Assembly (NCBI GenBank): GCA_900549295.1
Contig: URNG01000142.1
Span: forward strand, 1-6,294
Source: an uncultured Rhodocyclaceae bacterium
GTDB taxonomy: Bacteria > Pseudomonadota > Gammaproteobacteria > Burkholderiales > Rhodocyclaceae
DNA: 6,294 nucleotides
Direction of reading: 5' to 3'
Shown: positions 6,282-6,294 of the stretch, piece after piece
Layout: each line of letters starts with the position of its first letter
How positions within the stretch are numbered: position 1 is the stretch's first letter
Notes under the pieces: generated by a model
The model's database searches: none
What the model was told of the DNA's origin: nothing
The model's input: only the letters and a program-made list of their open reading frames with translations
Position numbers and translations under genes: made by a program

Positions 6282-6294
6282 GCAGTTGCAAGCC

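Overview
The window looks like a high-GC betaproteobacterial chromosome, probably Rhodocyclales-like. I infer this from the long bacterial form of S-adenosylhomocysteine hydrolase, the ahcY-tlyA-metF gene order and the style of the TonB receptor; no marker gene settles the taxon. It divides into a housekeeping half on the plus strand and an iron/metal-uptake half on the minus strand. The two converge on one perfect bidirectional terminator at 2973-3010.

Plus strand, 1-2948: the 3' five-sixths of ahcY, a complete tlyA-type rRNA 2'-O-methyltransferase gene and metF form a tight co-directional cluster. AhcY removes S-adenosylhomocysteine, the product left by every SAM-dependent methyltransferase, and yields homocysteine. 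MetF makes the 5-methyl-THF that remethylates homocysteine to methionine. TlyA is itself a SAM consumer. The cluster is therefore a methyl-cycle operon carrying one methyltransferase. A pyrimidine-rich, repeat-like spacer separates tlyA from metF.

Minus strand, 6294-3025: first a small gene (5775-6212) for a secreted protein with a signal peptide, a histidine-rich segment and a stand-alone STN domain, followed by its own terminator. Next comes an AT-rich promoter region with a Fur-box-like site inside an 11-bp perfect inverted repeat. Last is a 775-residue TonB-dependent siderophore-type receptor that has no STN domain. In FecA/FpvA-type receptors the STN domain is fused to the receptor N-terminus and signals to a FecR-like anti-sigma factor. 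Here the two parts are separate genes.

The most interesting signal is that both minus-strand genes begin with the same leader. About 100 bp covering the signal-peptide start, the Shine-Dalgarno site and upstream leader are recognisably duplicated. This stretch includes a stem-loop at the same distance from the start codon in both genes. In front of the receptor the hairpin is followed by seven U residues and has the form of an intrinsic terminator inside the 5' leader. A separated, histidine-rich STN protein sharing a possible attenuator leader with its neighbouring receptor is the best candidate here for an undescribed regulatory arrangement. The function remains inference. No RNA genes, insertion sequences, CRISPR arrays or attachment sites were seen.
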